Shown: positions 51,597 through 59,653 of the stretch, in pieces
Numbering within the stretch: position 1 is the stretch's first letter
How the letters are laid out: each line of letters starts with the position of its first letter
Source: Cryobacterium mannosilyticum
GTDB lineage: Bacteria > Actinomycetota > Actinomycetes > Actinomycetales > Microbacteriaceae
Direction of reading: 5' to 3'
Assembly (NCBI RefSeq): GCF_004402705.1
Contig: NZ_SOFM01000050.1
Location: 49,568 to 113,567 of the forward strand
Length of the DNA: 64,000 nucleotides
Program-made: the position numbers and the translations under genes
Notes under the pieces: model-generated
Seen by the model: the letters and a program-made list of their open reading frames with translations, nothing else
The model's database searches: none
Told to the model about the DNA's origin: nothing

Positions 51597-51792
51597 TGAC
51601 GCCCGAGTAGGCACAACCCCCGTGGCTAATTCAGGAATTCCGGGGGGCGGCCGCGTCCGCGCCCCCGGACCAGTGCGGCGGTGCGCGGATGCCGCGCCGG
51701 ATCTCCTGAGTTGGCCACACTCGCGGGGCGGGTCGGCAGGGGGCGACGCGCGCGGACGACGCGGCGTCGGCGCGGAAGCCTAGGCTGAGGGC
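51488..51792. other. 305-nt intergenic stretch filled by repeats
   Basis: No gene is seen. The left third is the GGCTGACCGGCCCT array and the middle is the third 91-bp element; the final 75 nt must hold the thiolase promoter, which I cannot pick out. Confidence 0.75.
51625..51715. repeat. 91-bp element, copy 3 (opposite orientation)
   Basis: Reads GCTAATTCAGGA to CTCCTGAGTTGGC. Its reverse complement aligns with copies 1 and 2 without gaps, again with ACTGGTCCG at positions 42-50, and shares GGCATCCG with copy 2 (CAGCATCCG) at position 22-30. It lies between the TrmH and thiolase genes. Confidence 0.93.
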
Positions 51793-53019
51793 ATGAGCAA
51801 TGATGCTGTCATCGTCGATGTCGTGCGCACCGCGTCCGGCCGGGGCAAGCCGGGGGGTGCCCTCTCGGGTGTGCACCCGGCCGACCTGCTGGCCGGCGTG
51901 CTGCGCGAACTGGTCAGCCGTAACGGCCTCGACCCGGCGCTCGTCGAGGATGTGATCGGCGGCTGTGTCAGCCAGGTCGGCGAACAGAGCTACAACGTGG
52001 TGCGCACGGCACTGCTGAGCGCGGGGTTCCCCGAATCCGTGCCGGGGACCACCATCGACCGGCAGTGCGGCTCGAGCCAGCAGGCCGCAGCCTTCGCCGC
52101 GCAGGCGGTCATGTCCGGCAGCTGCGACGTGGTCATCGCCTGCGGCGTCGAATCGATGAGCCGGGTGCCGCTGGGCTCCTCGCTCGGCGCGAGGCCGAGG
52201 CCGGGGCAGGACCCCGGCACCGAGGGTCCCGGCCTGGACCCGCACGGCGCCCTGATGCACGCCCGCTACCCGCAGGGCCTGGTCAACCAGGGGGTCTCGG
52301 CCGAACTGATCAACCAGCAGTGGCGGCTCGGCCGCGGCGAGCTGGATGCCTTCGCCGCCCGCTCGCACCGACTCGCCGCCGCCGCGGCCGACCGCGGCGA
52401 CTTCGACGGGGAGCTCCGGCCGACGACCCTCCCCGACGGCCGGGTCGTCACCGAGGACGAGACCATCCGCCCCGGCACCACCCTCGACTCCCTCGCCGCA
52501 CTGCCGCCGGCGTTCCGCACCGACGCGCTGGCCGCCCGGTTCCCGAAGCTCGACTGGCACATCACCGCGGGCAACTCCTCGCCGCTCACCGACGGGGCCT
52601 CCGCGGCGTTGATCATGAGCGCGAAGCGGGCCGCCCGGCTCGGGCTCAACCCGCGGGCGCGGTTCCACAGCTTCGCGGTCACCGGGAGCGACCCGAAACT
52701 CATGCTGACCGGGGTGATCCCGGCGACCCGGCGCATCCTCGAACGCTCCGGCCTCGGCATCGACGACCTCGACGCCTACGAGGTCAACGAGGCGTTCGCC
52801 AGCGTCCCGCTCGTCTGGCTGCGCGAGATGGGCGCCGACCCGGCCCTGCTCAACCCGCGCGGCGGCGCAATCGCCCTCGGGCACGCGCTCGGCTCGTCCG
52901 GCACCCGGCTGCTCGGCACCCTGCTCAACCACCTCGAACTCACCGGCGGGCGGTGGGGCCTGCAGACCATGTGCGAGGGCGGCGGCATGGCCAACGCCAC
53001 CATCATCGAGAGGCTCTGA
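51793..53019 (+). CDS. acetyl-CoA acyltransferase (thiolase)
   Basis: A 408-residue thiolase. The nucleophile is C92 (IDRQCGSSQQA), the activating H364 is in GGAIALGHALGSSG, and the second cysteine is C394 (TMCEGGGMANA). It cleaves or forms 3-ketoacyl-CoA; in a pair with an HSD17B10-like dehydrogenase it fits fatty or branched acyl-CoA breakdown. The start has no strong ribosome binding site. The stop overlaps the next start by one base (TGATG). Confidence 0.92.
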   Translation: MSNDAVIVDVVRTASGRGKPGGALSGVHPADLLAGVLRELVSRNGLDPALVEDVIGGCVSQVGEQSYNVVRTALLSAGFPESVPGTTIDRQCGSSQQAAAFAAQAVMSGSCDVVIACGVESMSRVPLGSSLGARPRPGQDPGTEGPGLDPHGALMHARYPQGLVNQGVSAELINQQWRLGRGELDAFAARSHRLAAAAADRGDFDGELRPTTLPDGRVVTEDETIRPGTTLDSLAALPPAFRTDALAARFPKLDWHITAGNSSPLTDGASAALIMSAKRAARLGLNPRARFHSFAVTGSDPKLMLTGVIPATRRILERSGLGIDDLDAYEVNEAFASVPLVWLREMGADPALLNPRGGAIALGHALGSSGTRLLGTLLNHLELTGGRWGLQTMCEGGGMANATIIERL

Positions 53020-53900
53020 TGCGCATCGACGGATGCTCCGCGCTCGTCACCGGCGCGGCATCCGGCCTCGGCCTGGCGACCGCCCGCGCTCTCGCCGCGG
53101 CCGGCGCGGCGGTCGTGCTGCTCGACCTGCCCGGCTCCGCGGGAGAGCAGGCCGCCGCCGCGCTCGGCGGCCCGGCCCGGTTCGTCGCCGGGGACGTCAC
53201 CCGCGCCGAGGACGTGCAGGCCGCCGTCGACGCGGCGACCGGGCTCGGACCGCTGCGGATCGTGGTCAACTGCGCGGGCATCGCCCCCGGGCACCGCACG
53301 GTCGGCCGGGACGGACCGCTGCCGCTCGACGACTTCGACCGGGTGATCCGGATCAACCTCGTCGGCACCTTCAACGTGATCCGACTGGCCGCGGCCGCGA
53401 TCCAGGCGACCGACCCGGTCGGCGCCGCGGGCATCGGCTCGGGTGCGGGCTCCGGCACCGGCACCGGCACCGGCACCGGCACCGGCACCGGCATCGACAC
53501 AGCCGAGGCCGTCGTGTCGCACCCCGGCGGGCCGGCCGGCATCCCGGAGCGCGGCGTGATCATCAACACGGCCTCCGTCGCGGCCTTCGACGGGCAGATC
53601 GGGCAGGCCGCCTACGCGGCGTCGAAGGGCGGGGTCGCCGCGATGACCCTGCCGCTCGCCCGTGAGTTCGCGCGCTCGCTGATCCGGGTGGTCGCCATCG
53701 CACCCGGCATCTTCGACACCCCGCTGCTGCAAGGGCTGCCGGAGAGCGTGCGCGAGTCGCTCGCGGCATCGGTACCCCACCCGGCCCGGCTGGGCGACCC
53801 GGCCGACTTCGCCGCGCTGGTGCGGCACATCGTGGAGAATCCGATGCTCAACGGCGACACGATCCGGCTCGACGGCGCCATCCGGATGCCCCCGCGCTGA
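53019..53900 (+). CDS. short-chain dehydrogenase, HSD17B10-like, with Gly-Thr insertion
   Basis: A 293-residue SDR. The nucleotide motif is TGAASGLG, NCAGIAPG follows, and the catalytic Ser/Tyr/Lys are in INTASVAAFDGQIG and YAASKGG. It resembles 3-hydroxyacyl-CoA dehydrogenase type 2, which matches the thiolase. An insertion of about 25 extra residues, including a GTGTGTGTGTGTG run coded by a GGCACC hexamer repeat (53456-53491), sits before the catalytic serine strand, where relatives have a short loop. Confidence 0.88.
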   Translation: MRIDGCSALVTGAASGLGLATARALAAAGAAVVLLDLPGSAGEQAAAALGGPARFVAGDVTRAEDVQAAVDAATGLGPLRIVVNCAGIAPGHRTVGRDGPLPLDDFDRVIRINLVGTFNVIRLAAAAIQATDPVGAAGIGSGAGSGTGTGTGTGTGTGIDTAEAVVSHPGGPAGIPERGVIINTASVAAFDGQIGQAAYAASKGGVAAMTLPLAREFARSLIRVVAIAPGIFDTPLLQGLPESVRESLAASVPHPARLGDPADFAALVRHIVENPMLNGDTIRLDGAIRMPPR

Positions 53901-53987
53901 CCCGATAGCCGCCCGCGCCGTGTCCGCGCCGTATCCGTGACGTGATCGCGCCGTGTCCGCGGATGCCGCGGCCAGGCCTCAGCGGGT

Positions 53988-54053
53988 GAGCGCGCCACTT
54001 GCGCCGTTCCGCGCCAGGTGCACCAGGAGCGTCGCGGCGGAAGTGGAGCGCTC
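53988..54053. repeat. 66-bp palindromic element, copy 2
   Basis: Begins GAGCGCGCCACTTGCGCCG and ends GCGGAAGTGGAGCGCTC, with CGCCAGG at the same internal position as the copy at 13174. It lies between the convergent SDR and agmatine deiminase genes. Confidence 0.85.
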
Positions 54054-54075
54054 GGCACCGTGGAGGCCGGCAGCG

Positions 54076-55131
54076 TCAGGCCGGGACGGACGGCTGCTGC
54101 TGCGTGATGCAGTGGATGCCGCCGCCGCGCGCGAACAGCGGCCGCGCCTCGACCGCGACCACGCTCCGGCCGGGGTAGGCGGCGGCAAGGATCTCCCGTG
54201 CGGCCTCGTCGGCGCGTTCCTCGCCGAAACTGCAGGCGATCACACCCCCGTTCACCACGAGGTGGTTGACGTAGCTGTAGTCCACGAACCTCTCCGAATC
54301 GCGCAGCACGGCCGGGGCGGGCAGGTCGACGATCGTCCAGGGGGTGCCCGCGGCATCCGTCGACTCGGCGAGCACCCGCCGCAGCTCCCGGCTGACCTGG
54401 TAGTCGGGATGCGCCGGGTCGTCCTGCGAATGCACCAGCAGCGTGCCGGGGGACGGGATCGCCGCGACGATGTCCACGTGGCCCCGGGTGCCGTAGCGCT
54501 CCTGGTCCCGGGTGAGCCCGCGCGGCAGCCAGACCACGTGGGTGGCCCCGATCGTGCGCGCGAGCTCGGCCTCGACCGCGGCCCGGTCGGCGAGCGGGTT
54601 GCGCCCGGGGTCGAGCTGCACGCTCAGGGTGGCCAGCACCGTGCCCAGCCCGTCGACCTGGATGCCGCCGCCCTCGTTCACGAGCGACGAGGGGATGCCC
54701 GTGGCCCCCGACAATCCCGAGACCAGGCGGCCGATCTCGGCGTCCTTGCCCCAGCGCGCCCAGTCCTGGCCGCCCCAGCCGTTGAACGTCCAGTCCACCG
54801 CGCCGAGCGTGCCGGCGCCGGGCCCAGCGGCGCCGGGCCCAGCCTCGCCGAGCACGAAGCTCGGGCCGATGTCGCGCATCCACGCGTCGTCGAGCGGCGC
54901 CTGGACGATCTCGACCGCCGCGGACAGGTAGCGGCGGGCCGCGTCGGCCTCGGCCGGGTCGACGACCATCGTGACCGGCTCGAACTCGAGCACGGCGTGC
55001 GCCACGTCGGCCCAGGCCTGGCGGGCCTCCGCGGCCGAGCCGGCGTCGTCGCCCAGGGTGTAGGCCGACGCGGGGAATGCCATCCAGACGCGGTCCTGCG
55101 GTGCCGTCTCCGCAGGCATCCGCCAGGTCAC
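54076..55131 (-). CDS. aguA: agmatine deiminase
   Basis: A 351-residue guanidine-group-modifying enzyme that converts agmatine to N-carbamoylputrescine. Motifs are DDAWMRDIGPSFV, EGGGIQVDGLGT, and RGHVDIVAAIPSPG, with the nucleophile Cys341 in GGGIHCITQQQP. An Ala/Gly/Pro loop (GPGAAGPGAG) is expanded near residue 95. The GTG at 55131 overlaps the TGA of the amidase gene (GTGA); an ATG at 55119 is also possible. It is the second gene of a leftward operon. Confidence 0.9.
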   Translation of the reverse strand: MTWRMPAETAPQDRVWMAFPASAYTLGDDAGSAAEARQAWADVAHAVLEFEPVTMVVDPAEADAARRYLSAAVEIVQAPLDDAWMRDIGPSFVLGEAGPGAAGPGAGTLGAVDWTFNGWGGQDWARWGKDAEIGRLVSGLSGATGIPSSLVNEGGGIQVDGLGTVLATLSVQLDPGRNPLADRAAVEAELARTIGATHVVWLPRGLTRDQERYGTRGHVDIVAAIPSPGTLLVHSQDDPAHPDYQVSRELRRVLAESTDAAGTPWTIVDLPAPAVLRDSERFVDYSYVNHLVVNGGVIACSFGEERADEAAREILAAAYPGRSVVAVEARPLFARGGGIHCITQQQPSVPA

Positions 55132-56144
55132 GACCGGGCCCCGGCTGCCGCGTCGATGCCCGTGGGGGACCCCGCCGCGCCGAACGGGCGCGCCCGGTCG
55201 ACCGGCGCCGTGAGCCCGGCATAGCTGTCGGGCCGGCGGGTGCCGAGGAACGGGAAGAGCGCGAGCCACTCCTCCCGCTGGGCCAGGTCGAGGTCGGCCA
55301 CCAGCACGACCGACTCGTCCCGCGGCGCCTGCACGAGCACGCGGCCGTACGGGTCGGAGATGAACGACGAGCCGTAGAAGGTGAGGTCGCCCTCGTCGCC
55401 GTGCCGGTTCGGCACGACCATGAACAGGCCGCTGGTGATGCCGTTGGCCACGATCACGTGCTGCCAGATCGGCTGGGTGTCGAAGGCCGGGAACCCCGGC
55501 TCGGAGCCGATCGCCGTCGGGTAGACCAGCAGCTGCGCGCCGGCCAGGCCGTACAGCCGCGACACCTCGGGGAACCACTCGTCCCAGCAGGTGGGCAGGC
55601 CCAGGCGGGCGCCGTCGAGCTCGTCCGGCGCGTAGACCGGGTAGGCGTCCTCCGCCGGGCCCGGCCGGAACCAGGTGTCCTCGTAGTAGCCCTCGGTGAC
55701 GGGGATGTGCAGCTTGCGGGTGCGGCCGAGCAGCGTGCCGGCCGGCGAGACCAGGATCGCGGTGTTGTAGCCGCGCGGGTCGGCCGGGGCGTCGGAGTCG
55801 TCCGGGCGTTCGTAGAGCGAGGCGTGCACGACGACGCCGTGCTCGCGGGCCTGGGCCGCCGCGAAGGCGAACGTCGGCCCGGTCAGCAGGTCCTCGGCGC
55901 CGAGCTTGGGGACGCCCGTGGCCCGCTCGTTGCCGGGGTAGCGGGAGAGCGTCAGCTCGGGCAGGAACACGACCCGGGCGCCCTCCGCGGCGGCCAGACG
56001 GATGCCGTCGGCCAGCTCCGCGGTGAGCGCCGCCCGGTCCGCGTGCCACCGATGCTGCACGAGCGCGACCCGCAGCGGGGGCGAGACCGCGGGGGCGACG
56101 CGGGTGAGCGGAACGGCGATGCCGGGGGCAAGGATGAGGCGCAT
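55128..56144 (-). CDS. aguB: N-carbamoylputrescine amidase-like nitrilase
   Basis: A 338-residue carbon-nitrogen hydrolase with the triad E63 (FLPELTLS), K144 (RKLHIPV) and C186 (LPTCWDEWF). The CWDxWFPE motif is characteristic of N-carbamoylputrescine amidohydrolase, which completes the agmatine-to-putrescine route begun by the next gene. The ATG at 56144 has GGAGAA four to six nt upstream. A longer in-frame extension would run through the operator and into the divergent TetR gene. Confidence 0.88.
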   Translation of the reverse strand: MRLILAPGIAVPLTRVAPAVSPPLRVALVQHRWHADRAALTAELADGIRLAAAEGARVVFLPELTLSRYPGNERATGVPKLGAEDLLTGPTFAFAAAQAREHGVVVHASLYERPDDSDAPADPRGYNTAILVSPAGTLLGRTRKLHIPVTEGYYEDTWFRPGPAEDAYPVYAPDELDGARLGLPTCWDEWFPEVSRLYGLAGAQLLVYPTAIGSEPGFPAFDTQPIWQHVIVANGITSGLFMVVPNRHGDEGDLTFYGSSFISDPYGRVLVQAPRDESVVLVADLDLAQREEWLALFPFLGTRRPDSYAGLTAPVDRARPFGAAGSPTGIDAAAGARS

Positions 56145-56172
56145 GAGTTCTCCGGTGGGGCTGCGGGGATTA

Positions 56173-56190
56173 GTTGATCGTGCGATCAAC
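56173..56190. promoter_or_regulatory. perfect palindrome GTTGATCG-TG-CGATCAAC
   Basis: Eight-base perfect arms around TG, 29 nt before the amidase start and 35 nt before the divergent TetR start. This is the probable TetR operator controlling both directions. Confidence 0.65.
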
Positions 56191-56224
56191 AAGGTAGAAG
56201 CAAAGCTATATACACTGAGGTTCC

Positions 56225-56890
56225 ATGTCAACCGTCCAGAGCGAACCTCGGCCAGGCGCCCGCCGCAAGTCGCCGGCCGACCGCGCGGCGGAGATCGCCG
56301 GAGCGGCCCGGGAGATCGCCCTGGCCGACGGCCTGGCCGGCATCACCCTGCGCGGCGTCGCCGCCCGGATCGGGGTGACCCCTGCACTGGTCAGCCACTA
56401 CCAGCCGAGCATGGATGTGCTGGTCGCCGACACCTTCGGCGCCATCGTCTCGGCCGAAATCGGCGAGGTCGCCGAGGAGCTGGCGCCGTGCCCGAGCACG
56501 GTTGCCGCGCTCGGCGCCCTGATCGACTCCCTGCTCGGACCGGAGCGCAGCCCGGTCACCGCGCTCTGGCTGGATGCCTGGAGCCTCGGCCGGCGCACCC
56601 CGGCGCTCGCCGTCGAGGTCGGCGTGCAGATGGATGCCTGGCAGGCCTTCGTCTCGGGGCTCCTCCGCTCGGGGGTCGCCGCCGGCGAGTTCACCGCCGC
56701 CGATCCCGACGCGGTCGCCTGGCAGCTGCTCGGCATCATCGACGGGCTGAACGCCCACGCCATCGTGCGCTACGGCCATGCCGGGTCGCTGCGCGGGCTC
56801 GTGCGCACGGTCGCCGAACACGAACTCGGCCTGTTCGCCGGGGCGCTCGGCTCCACGACACGCACCTCGACGAACTCGTCGATGAATTAG
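56225..56890 (+). CDS. TetR/AcrR-family regulator of the agmatine genes
   Basis: A 221-residue regulator, with the helix-turn-helix in ITLRGVAARIGVTPALVSHY and a C-terminal TetR_C_6-like effector domain (VTALWLDAWSLGRRTPALA). It is divergent from the amidase gene across 80 nt containing a perfect palindrome, so it likely controls agmatine/polyamine use. The stop codon lies inside the iron box of the next operon. Confidence 0.87.
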   Translation: MSTVQSEPRPGARRKSPADRAAEIAGAAREIALADGLAGITLRGVAARIGVTPALVSHYQPSMDVLVADTFGAIVSAEIGEVAEELAPCPSTVAALGALIDSLLGPERSPVTALWLDAWSLGRRTPALAVEVGVQMDAWQAFVSGLLRSGVAAGEFTAADPDAVAWQLLGIIDGLNAHAIVRYGHAGSLRGLVRTVAEHELGLFAGALGSTTRTSTNSSMN

Positions 56891-56905
56891 GGTAGGCTTA
56901 CCTAA
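56887..56905. promoter_or_regulatory. DtxR/IdeR iron box
   Basis: TTAGGGTAGGCTTACCTAA is a near-perfect 19-bp palindrome and a close match to the DtxR consensus (TTAGGTTAGSCTAACCTAA). It sits 44 nt before the ferric transporter gene. With iron, IdeR/DtxR should repress the operon. Confidence 0.88.
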
Positions 56906-56948
56906 TACCGCGGGCGATGCCCGCACGACAGATGGGGCACGCGACACG

Positions 56949-58001
56949 ATGAGACTGACACGCAGATGGGCCATGATTGCCGGCATCGCCGGAGTGACCG
57001 TGCTGGGCGCCACCGCCTGCAGTGGGAACGGCGCGGCATCCGGCCCTGAGGCATCGTCCGGCGGCAAGCCGTCCGGCTCGATCACCGTCTACAACGCGCA
57101 GCACGAGGAGCTCACCCAGGCCTGGGCCGACGAGTTCACGAAGGAGACCGGGGTGAAGGTCACCCTGCGCAACGGCGACGACTCCGAGCTCGGCAACCAG
57201 CTCGTGCAGGAGGGGTCGGCATCGAAGGCCGACGTCTTCCTCACCGAGAACTCCCCGGCGATCAGCCTCGTCGACAACGCCGGGCTCTTCACCGCGGTCG
57301 ATGCCGACACGCTCGCCCAGGTGCCCGCACAGTTCCAGCCGAGCTCCGGCAACTGGACCGGCATCGCCGCCCGCTCGACCGTGTTCGCCTACAACCCGGC
57401 CCTGCTCACCGAAGACCAGCTGCCCGCGTCGCTGCTCGACCTGGCCGACCCGAGCTGGAAGGGCCGCTGGGCCGCCTCCCCGTCGGGCGCCGATTTCCAG
57501 GCCATCGTCAGCGCCATGCTCGCAGTCAAGGGCGAGTCGGCGACGAGCGCCTGGCTCACGGCGATGAAGAGCAACACCGTCGTCTACAAGGGCAACAGCA
57601 CGGTGATGAAGGCCATCAACGCGGGCGAGATCCCCGGCGGCGTGATCTACCACTACTACTGGTTCGGCGACCAGGCCGGCACGGGCGAGAACAGCGACAG
57701 CACCAAGCTGCACTACTTCAAGAACCAGGACCCGGGCGCCTTCCTCAGCCTCTCCGGCGGCGGCGTGCTGAAGTCCAGCCCCAACCCGGTGGCTGCGCAG
57801 GCGTTCCTCGCCTTCATCACCGGCAAGGCCGGCCAGACCATCCTGCAGACCGGCACCTCGTTCGAATACCCCATCGCCGACGGGGTCAGCGCGAACCCCG
57901 CGCTCCTGCCGATCAGCGACCTCGACGCGCCGAAGATCGACCCGTCGAAGCTGAACAGCACCAAGGTCACCGATCTGATGACCCAGGCCGGGCTTCTGTA
58001 A
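56949..58001 (+). CDS. ferric iron ABC transporter substrate-binding lipoprotein (Fbp/Fut type)
   Basis: A 350-residue exported protein. The signal peptide ends with the lipobox GATAC (about Cys24). The mature part starts ITVYNAQHEELTQAW, the FutA/FbpA start, and has adjacent tyrosines in GVIYHYYWFGDQAG that coordinate iron. The operon order binding protein-permease-ATPase follows. Iron control is indicated by the box 44 nt upstream. Confidence 0.9.
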   Translation: MRLTRRWAMIAGIAGVTVLGATACSGNGAASGPEASSGGKPSGSITVYNAQHEELTQAWADEFTKETGVKVTLRNGDDSELGNQLVQEGSASKADVFLTENSPAISLVDNAGLFTAVDADTLAQVPAQFQPSSGNWTGIAARSTVFAYNPALLTEDQLPASLLDLADPSWKGRWAASPSGADFQAIVSAMLAVKGESATSAWLTAMKSNTVVYKGNSTVMKAINAGEIPGGVIYHYYWFGDQAGTGENSDSTKLHYFKNQDPGAFLSLSGGGVLKSSPNPVAAQAFLAFITGKAGQTILQTGTSFEYPIADGVSANPALLPISDLDAPKIDPSKLNSTKVTDLMTQAGLL

Positions 58002-58012
58002 ACTCGATAGTG

Positions 58013-59653
58013 ATGTCCGTCACCCTGCCACCCGCGAGCCCGGCGCCCGAGCGCCCGGATCCGGCGTCCCTCCGCCCGGCCGGGCCGGCGGCCGACGCGG
58101 GTCCGGAGCGCACGGATGCCGTCGGCCGGGTGGGCCGGTGCCCCTCCCCGTTCATCGTCGCCGTGGCGTGCACGGTCTCGCTGCTCGGACTGCTCCCGCT
58201 CGGCTATGTCATCGTCACCGGGATCCTCACCGGCTGGCCTGAACTCTCGGCGCTGGTGTTCCGGCCCCGGGTCGGCGAGCTCCTGGTCAACACGGTAGGC
58301 CTGGTCCTGATCACGGTGCCGCTCTGCGCGGCGATCGGGGTCGGCGCGGCCTGGCTGGTCGGCCGCACCTCGCTGCCCGGCGCGCGCGTCTTCGCCGTGC
58401 TGCTCGCGGCGCCGCTCGCCGTTCCGGCGTTCGTGAACAGCTACGGCTGGGTGAGCGCCATCCCGTCGCTGAACGGTCTCTGGTCGGGCGTCCTGATCGC
58501 CACCCTCTCCTACTTCCCCCTGGTCTACCTGCCCTGCGCGGCGGCGCTCCGGCGGCTGGACCCCACCGTGGAGGAGGCGGCCGGTTCGCTCGGCAGCGGG
58601 GCATGGGGCGTCTTCTTCCGGGTGATCCTGCCCCAGCTGCGCCTGCCGATCCTCGGCGGGTCTCTGCTGGTCGGCCTGCACCTGCTCGCCGAGTACGGCG
58701 CCTTCGCGATGGTGCGCTTCGACACCTTCACCACGGCCATCGTCGAGCAGTACCGGTCCACCTTCAACGGCCCGGCGGCGAACGCCCTCGCCGGCGTGCT
58801 CGTGCTCTGCTGCCTCTTCCTCCTCGTCGGCGAGTCCGGTGCGAGGGGCCGGGCCCGCTACGCCCGGATCGGCTCCGGCGTGGCCCGCCCCGCCCCGCGC
58901 CGTTCCCTCGGCCGGTTCACGCCGCTCGGCTACCTGGTGCTCGGCGGGCTGTTCGTGCTCTCGATCGGCGTGCCGTTCACCAGCGTGCTCCGCTGGCTGG
59001 TGCAGGGCGGCCCCGCGGTCTGGGCCGACGGAGTCGTCGGCGAAGCCTTCCTGCAGACCGTCGGCTACGGCCTGATCGGCGCTGTCGCCACCTGCCTGCT
59101 CGCCTTCCCGATCGCGTTCCTCGCCGTACGCTACCCCAGTCGGCTCGCCCGCGGCCTCGAGTCGGTCAACTACCTCACCAGCTCCCTGCCCGGCATCGTG
59201 ACGGCGCTCGCCCTGGTGACGGTGAGCATCCGTTTCGTGCAGCCGCTCTACCAGTCCGTGGTGCTGGTGATCGCGACCTATCTGCTGATGTTCCTGCCGC
59301 GGGCGCTCGTGAACCTGCGGGCCGGGCTCGCCCAGGTGCCGGTGGGCCTGGAGGAGGCCGCCCGGTCGCTCGGCAAGCACCCGATCGGCGCGTTCCTGAG
59401 CGTCACCGCCCGCTTCTTCGCCCCGTCCGCGCTCGCCGCCGGCGCGCTCGTCTTCCTCGGGATCGTCACCGAGCTGACGGCCACCCTGCTGCTCGCCCCG
59501 AACGGCACCCGCACCCTGGCGATCCAATTCTGGTCGAAAGTGAATGACATCAACTACGTCGGCGCCGCCCCCTATGCCCTGCTGATGATCGCACTCAGCC
59601 TCCCCGTGACCTACCTCCTGTTCGCCCGCTCCCGCCTGACGAGCGTCTCGTGA
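58013..59653 (+). CDS. ferric iron ABC transporter permease (fused two-domain)
   Basis: A 546-residue permease with about 12 helices, comprising two fused BPD_transp_1 modules. EAA loops can be seen as EEAAGSLGSGAWGVFFRVILP and EEAARSLGKHPIGAFLSVTAR-like stretches. The first 40 residues are a polar Pro/Ala-rich extension. The ATG at 58013 is preferred over a GTG one codon upstream. The stop overlaps the ATPase start (GTGA). Confidence 0.9.
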   Translation: MSVTLPPASPAPERPDPASLRPAGPAADAGPERTDAVGRVGRCPSPFIVAVACTVSLLGLLPLGYVIVTGILTGWPELSALVFRPRVGELLVNTVGLVLITVPLCAAIGVGAAWLVGRTSLPGARVFAVLLAAPLAVPAFVNSYGWVSAIPSLNGLWSGVLIATLSYFPLVYLPCAAALRRLDPTVEEAAGSLGSGAWGVFFRVILPQLRLPILGGSLLVGLHLLAEYGAFAMVRFDTFTTAIVEQYRSTFNGPAANALAGVLVLCCLFLLVGESGARGRARYARIGSGVARPAPRRSLGRFTPLGYLVLGGLFVLSIGVPFTSVLRWLVQGGPAVWADGVVGEAFLQTVGYGLIGAVATCLLAFPIAFLAVRYPSRLARGLESVNYLTSSLPGIVTALALVTVSIRFVQPLYQSVVLVIATYLLMFLPRALVNLRAGLAQVPVGLEEAARSLGKHPIGAFLSVTARFFAPSALAAGALVFLGIVTELTATLLLAPNGTRTLAIQFWSKVNDINYVGAAPYALLMIALSLPVTYLLFARSRLTSVS

